Shown here piece by piece: positions 61,796-64,000 of a DNA stretch of 64,000 nt (position 1 is the first letter of the stretch; every line of letters begins with the position of its first letter). Both the position numbers and the translations under genes were made by a program. The notes beneath the pieces are model-generated. The model worked only from the letters and a program-made list of their open reading frames with translations, made no database searches and was not told the DNA's origin. This stretch comes from Xanthomarina sp035306605 (GTDB taxonomy: Bacteria; Bacteroidota; Bacteroidia; Flavobacteriales; Flavobacteriaceae): NCBI GenBank assembly GCA_035306605.1, contig DATGNR010000012.1; one strand, 5' to 3'.

Positions 61796-63733
61796 TTAAA
61801 ATGTTTTTAATGTTTTTTGTATTTCAACATTAATTATGTTGGTTAATTCTTGTACAGTAATCATGCCAAGATCTTCTCCACCATGTTGACGAACTGATAT
61901 CTTATCTTCTTGTTCCTCATTTTCACCAACAATAATCATATATGGGATTTTTTTCATTTCGGCTTCCCGAATCTTTTTACCCATAGTTTCATTTCTATTG
62001 TCGATCAGGGCGCGAATTTCGTTATTTTCTAAGACATTAAAAACTTTTTTCGCGTATTTTTCATATTTTTCACTAATTGAGAGTACAATAACCTGTTCAG
62101 GCATCAACCATAGTGGGAAATTTCCTGCAGTATGCTCTAGTAAAATTGCAATAAAACGCTCCATACTTCCAAAAGGAGCTCTATGGATCATGACAGGTCT
62201 GTGTAACTCGTTGTCACTTCCTTTATAGGTTAAATCAAAACGTTCTGGTAAATTGTAGTCAACTTGAATAGTTCCTAATTGCCATTGTCTACCCAATGCA
62301 TCTTTAACCATAAAGTCCAATTTCGGACCATAAAAAGCAGCTTCGCCAGTTTCTATAACGTAATCTAAATTTTTGTCCTTTGCGGCATTAATAATAGCTT
62401 GCTCTGCTTTTTCCCAATTTTCAAGACTTCCTATGTATTTTTCAGGAGTTTCTGGATCTCTTAGGGATACTTGGGCTGTAAAGTTTTCAAAACCTAAAGA
62501 ACCAAAAACATATAGCACTAAGTCGATTACATCTTTAAACTCTTTGTCTAGTTGATCTGGAGTACAGAAAATGTGAGCATCGTCTTGTGTAAACCCTCTA
62601 ACTCTTGTTAAACCGTGAAGCTCTCCACTTTGTTCGTATCTATAAACTGTTCCAAATTCTGCAAAACGTTTAGGTAAATCTTTATAAGACCACTGACTAG
62701 TGTTGTATATTTCACAATGATGAGGACAGTTCATCGGTTTTAATAAAAACTCTTCACCCTCCTTTGGAGTTTTTATGGGTTGAAAACTGTCTTCTCCATA
62801 TTTTGCATAATGACCAGAAGTAACATATAGTTCCTTTTGACCAATATGTGGAGTTACCACCATTTCGTAACCGGCCTTCTTCTGAGCCTTCTTTAAAAAG
62901 GTTTCCAAGCGTTCACGTAAAGCTGCCCCTTTAGGTAACCAAAGTGGTAAACCTTGACCAACCTTTTGTGAGAAGGTAAACAATTCTAATTCTTTTCCTA
63001 ATTTTCTATGGTCTCTTTTTTTAGCTTCTTCAAGTAATTCTAAATATTCAGTAAGCTCTTTTTGTTTAGGAAATGAGATTCCGTAGATACGAGTTAACTG
63101 TTTATTATTTTCATCTCCTTTCCAATATGCACCAGCAACACTTAATATTTTTACAGCTTTAACTATTCCTGTATTTGGGATATGCCCTCCACGACATAAG
63201 TCGGTAAATGTCGAATGGTCGCAAAAGGTAATAGTTCCGTCTTCTAGATTTCCTATTAAATCAAGTTTATAATTGTTCTTTCCTTTATAATAGGATAGTG
63301 CTTCCAATTTTGAAACTTCACGCATTTTAAAATCGTGTTTACCACGAGCTATTTCTAGCATTTTATCTTCAATGCGTTTAAAATCTTTATCCGAAATAGT
63401 ATCTTCTCCTAGATCTATATCGTAATAAAACCCATTTTCAATTGCTGGACCGACCCAAAGTTTGGCGTTTGGATACAACTCTTCAATAGCTTGTGCCAAT
63501 ATGTGTGCAGACGAATGCCAAAATGCTTTTTTACCATCGTCGTCGTTCCAAGTATATAGAACTAATGATCCATCGGTGGTAAGTGGAGTAGAGGTTTCAA
63601 TAACAGTTTCGTTAAATTTAGCTGAAATAACATTTCTAGCAAAACCTTCGCTAATGCTTTTAGCAACTTCCATGGCAGTCGTGTTTTTTTCGAACGACTT
63701 TATGCTACCATCCGGTAATGTAATATGTATCAT
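61796..63733 (-). CDS. thrS: Threonine-tRNA ligase
   Basis: A 645-residue class II synthetase: TGS domain (1-60, HITLPDGSIKSF), editing domain with HSSAHILAQA (HxxxH) and GGHIPNTG, catalytic core with MNCPHHCEIY (Cys/His zinc), YRYEQSGELHGL (motif 2) and HRAPFGSMERF (motif 3), and the anticodon-binding domain at the C-terminus. ATG 63733 (MIHITLPDG) is chosen over an in-frame ATG at 63817, because the conserved TGS start follows and a strong promoter lies between them. Confidence 0.96.
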   Translation of the reverse strand: MIHITLPDGSIKSFEKNTTAMEVAKSISEGFARNVISAKFNETVIETSTPLTTDGSLVLYTWNDDDGKKAFWHSSAHILAQAIEELYPNAKLWVGPAIENGFYYDIDLGEDTISDKDFKRIEDKMLEIARGKHDFKMREVSKLEALSYYKGKNNYKLDLIGNLEDGTITFCDHSTFTDLCRGGHIPNTGIVKAVKILSVAGAYWKGDENNKQLTRIYGISFPKQKELTEYLELLEEAKKRDHRKLGKELELFTFSQKVGQGLPLWLPKGAALRERLETFLKKAQKKAGYEMVVTPHIGQKELYVTSGHYAKYGEDSFQPIKTPKEGEEFLLKPMNCPHHCEIYNTSQWSYKDLPKRFAEFGTVYRYEQSGELHGLTRVRGFTQDDAHIFCTPDQLDKEFKDVIDLVLYVFGSLGFENFTAQVSLRDPETPEKYIGSLENWEKAEQAIINAAKDKNLDYVIETGEAAFYGPKLDFMVKDALGRQWQLGTIQVDYNLPERFDLTYKGSDNELHRPVMIHRAPFGSMERFIAILLEHTAGNFPLWLMPEQVIVLSISEKYEKYAKKVFNVLENNEIRALIDNRNETMGKKIREAEMKKIPYMIIVGENEEQEDKISVRQHGGEDLGMITVQELTNIINVEIQKTLKTF

Positions 63734-63762
63734 TATATATATGTATGTTAAGAATAAGATAG

Positions 63763-63793
63763 CAAAGATAATAGTATAAAAATTTACATACAA
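63763..63793 (-). promoter_or_regulatory. Promoter of the thrS-infC-rpmI-rplT operon
   Basis: On the minus strand TTG (63793-63791), 20 bases, then TATCTTTG (63770-63763) match TTG-N17-23-TAnnTTTG exactly. It lies 29 bases before the thrS ATG at 63733. Confidence 0.7.
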
Positions 63794-64000
63794 TGATAGC
63801 TCAATAATTCTATACATATTATATGATTAAAAAGTGAAGTTGTATCTTCTGCGACTTCCCAATCCGTTTTGGTTTAGTTTGGAACTTCTTTTTATAAGGG
63901 CTATATATATAATAGGAGTTCTTTTTGATAAAGATTACCTTTATTCAAGACTAAAGCCTTGAGGTTTTTTCAGTCTATCCTTATATTATAGTATTACAAA
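63794..64000. other. Right-end intergenic sequence
   Basis: This 207 bp stretch holds no ORF. A weak hairpin TCAAG / CTTGA followed by GGTTTTTTC (about 63945-63972) might be a plus-strand terminator, but no plus-strand gene precedes it within the window. Confidence 0.3.

Noticed and set aside
62373..62555. Plus-strand frames inside thrS
   Set aside because: Antisense shadows of a highly conserved synthetase.
63734..63817. Upstream ATG (63817) for thrS
   Set aside because: The added 28 residues are hydrophobic and unlike any ThrRS; the promoter lies between the two ATGs.
1..64000. CRISPR arrays, insertion sequences, transposases or phage genes
   Set aside because: No regularly spaced repeats, Cas proteins, transposase frames or terminal inverted repeats were seen.

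Overview
The window is about 34% G+C by eye, has a Bacteroidetes gene style and looks like a chromosomal segment of a marine-type Flavobacteriaceae (Bacteroidota). Supporting signs are promoters of the TTG-N17-23-TAnnTTTG type, lack of Shine-Dalgarno reliance, a two-subunit transketolase, a C-terminal type IX secretion sorting domain, WG-repeat and Bacteroidetes-style lipoproteins, and a tyrosine ammonia-lyase closely resembling the Flavobacterium johnsoniae enzyme.

Layout. 1-3307: the 5' part of an M13 peptidase lipoprotein, a small lipoprotein, an SDR-type L-threonine dehydrogenase and a secreted protein. 3346-36815: a roughly 33 kb flexirubin (aryl polyene-dialkylresorcinol) pigment cluster. 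36979-40010: a membrane protein, a DsrE-like periplasmic protein and an MFS exporter. 40080-44110: a small accessory segment of poorly known genes, with a metallophosphoesterase and a G+C-richer, hairpin-rich non-coding stretch (about 41831-42110). 44211-64000: housekeeping genes (tRNA-Lys, aroK, a PRTase, Hsp15-like, split transketolase, tgt, an LptG-like permease, accA, dnaB, AI-2E transporter) mixed with a FKBP-type lipoprotein, a beta-barrel protein and a T9SS cargo, ending in the thrS-infC-rpmI-rplT operon.

How the pigment cluster works (inference from families). Tyrosine ammonia-lyase makes 4-coumarate, a PaaK-like ligase probably activates it, and two ACPs, several ketosynthases, a chain-length-factor-like partner, a ketoreductase and three hotdog dehydratases extend it to an aryl polyene. 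DarA and DarB make the dialkylresorcinol. A methyltransferase and a halogenase-like flavoprotein may decorate the ring. Acyltransferases (LpxL-like, PlsC-like domain, BtrH-like, C45 Ntn-hydrolase) are candidates for joining the parts. An ABC-2 exporter, an MMPL transporter fused to acyltransferase and methyltransferase-like domains, LolA and outer-membrane/lipoproteins would deliver the pigment to the outer membrane.

Most notable: the MMPL-PlsC-methyltransferase-like fusion, ketosynthase- and dehydratase-like proteins missing catalytic residues, infC with no canonical start codon upstream of its conserved N-terminus, tRNA-guanine transglycosylase lacking the zinc cysteines, the structured non-coding region at 41.8-42.1 kb, and a decayed small ORF at 60181.
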